DNA of 6,324 nt from Parvularcula sp963922235 (GTDB lineage: Bacteria > Pseudomonadota > Alphaproteobacteria > Caulobacterales > Parvularculaceae): contig CAWUIJ010000145.1 of assembly GCA_963922235.1 (NCBI GenBank), forward strand, positions 1 to 6,324, given 5' to 3'. Each line of letters begins with the position of its first letter. The first letter of the stretch is position 1. Shown here piece after piece: positions 6,008-6,324 of the stretch. The notes under the pieces are model-generated. The model saw only the letters and a program-made list of their open reading frames with translations, made no database searches and was not told where the DNA came from. Made by a program: the position numbers and the translations under genes.

Positions 6008-6193
6008 ATGACAAAGTTTATCCTCCCGCTCGCTGTGGCAAGCGTGGCACTTTCTGGCTGCATCATCGACGCGGGCAGCGATTGGCATGATGACATGTCT
6101 CTTGAGTCGCGGACCAACCTCGCGACCGAGGCTTGCGGTCCTGGCAACGTGAAGTCTGTCTCGAACGACGGCTTCTCCTGCAAAGAAGAATAG
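6008..6193 (+). CDS. Small lipoprotein of unknown function
   Basis: A 61-residue protein with a clear lipoprotein signal peptide: Met-Thr-Lys, a hydrophobic stretch (FILPLAVASVA), then lipobox LSGC with the lipidated cysteine at residue 18. The mature part is only 44 residues and acidic near its start (DAGSDWHDD). It has two further cysteines (43 and 58) bracketing ACGPGNVKSVSNDGFSC, which could form a periplasmic disulphide. No Asp follows the lipid-bearing Cys (it is Ile), so outer-membrane sorting is expected. An AGGG (5996-5999) lies eight bases before the ATG. The gene is 61 bp after cpdR on the same strand, so it could be co-transcribed with it. I do not recognise the family, though short alphaproteobacterial lipoproteins with similar C-terminal Cys pairs exist. 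No function is proposed. Confidence 0.82.
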   Translation: MTKFILPLAVASVALSGCIIDAGSDWHDDMSLESRTNLATEACGPGNVKSVSNDGFSCKEE

Positions 6194-6214
6194 TCACTCA
6201 AGACTGCTTGAACC

Positions 6215-6246
6215 CCGGAGCGCCCGCGTCTAAGCGCGGCGGCTCC

Positions 6247-6248
<2 letters not shown>
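6215..6248 (+). repeat. GC-rich hairpin abutting tRNA-Val
   Basis: CCGGAGC (6215-6221) pairs with GCTCCGG (6242-6248). A second stem, CCGCG (6224-6228) with CGCGG (6235-6239), sits inside across a 2x2 internal loop. No T-run follows, so it is not a classical intrinsic terminator, although it may protect the 3' end of the upstream lipoprotein mRNA. Its 3' arm includes the first two bases of the tRNA-Val gene. Confidence 0.5.
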
Positions 6249-6321
<73 letters not shown>

Positions 6322-6324
6322 TTT

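Overview
The window looks like ordinary chromosome from an alphaproteobacterium. The evidence is the order plsX-fabH-ihfA-merR, a CpdR-type single-domain response regulator, and an intergenic small RNA resembling the alphaproteobacterial suhB/alpha-r8 (MmgR) family. The genus cannot be fixed from this sequence. Base composition looks even and moderately GC-rich, and I see no insertion sequence, phage gene or CRISPR array.

Left part, minus strand (1-4260, transcribed right to left): a GT4 glycosyltransferase, then plsX, fabH, ihfA and a MerR-type regulator, ending at tRNA-Pro(GGG). plsX/fabH and ihfA/merR each overlap by four bases (ATGA), so they are probably translationally coupled. No intrinsic terminator is visible between the glycosyltransferase and the tRNA. 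PlsX and FabH act at the start of phospholipid and fatty acid synthesis, IhfA is one subunit of the DNA-bending protein IHF, and the glycosyltransferase may make a glycolipid, which is an inference from position.

Middle (4261-4538): a 278-bp gap without a protein gene. Its plus strand carries two strong hairpins, a CCTCCC-containing single-stranded linker and a T-run. This has the architecture of a stand-alone small RNA of about 80 nt and is the most interesting item in the window. Its neighbours, an N-formylglutamate amidohydrolase-like gene followed by cpdR, match what I remember of the mmgR locus in Sinorhizobium.

Right part (4539-6324): the amidohydrolase gene (minus strand) is divergent from cpdR (plus strand). 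cpdR is followed by a small lipoprotein gene and tRNA-Val(CAC), both on the plus strand. The 175-bp divergent gap must hold both promoters. It contains a near-match to a CtrA site. Nothing here looks like a wholly new multi-gene system; the value lies in the RNA gene and a few regulatory-looking structures.
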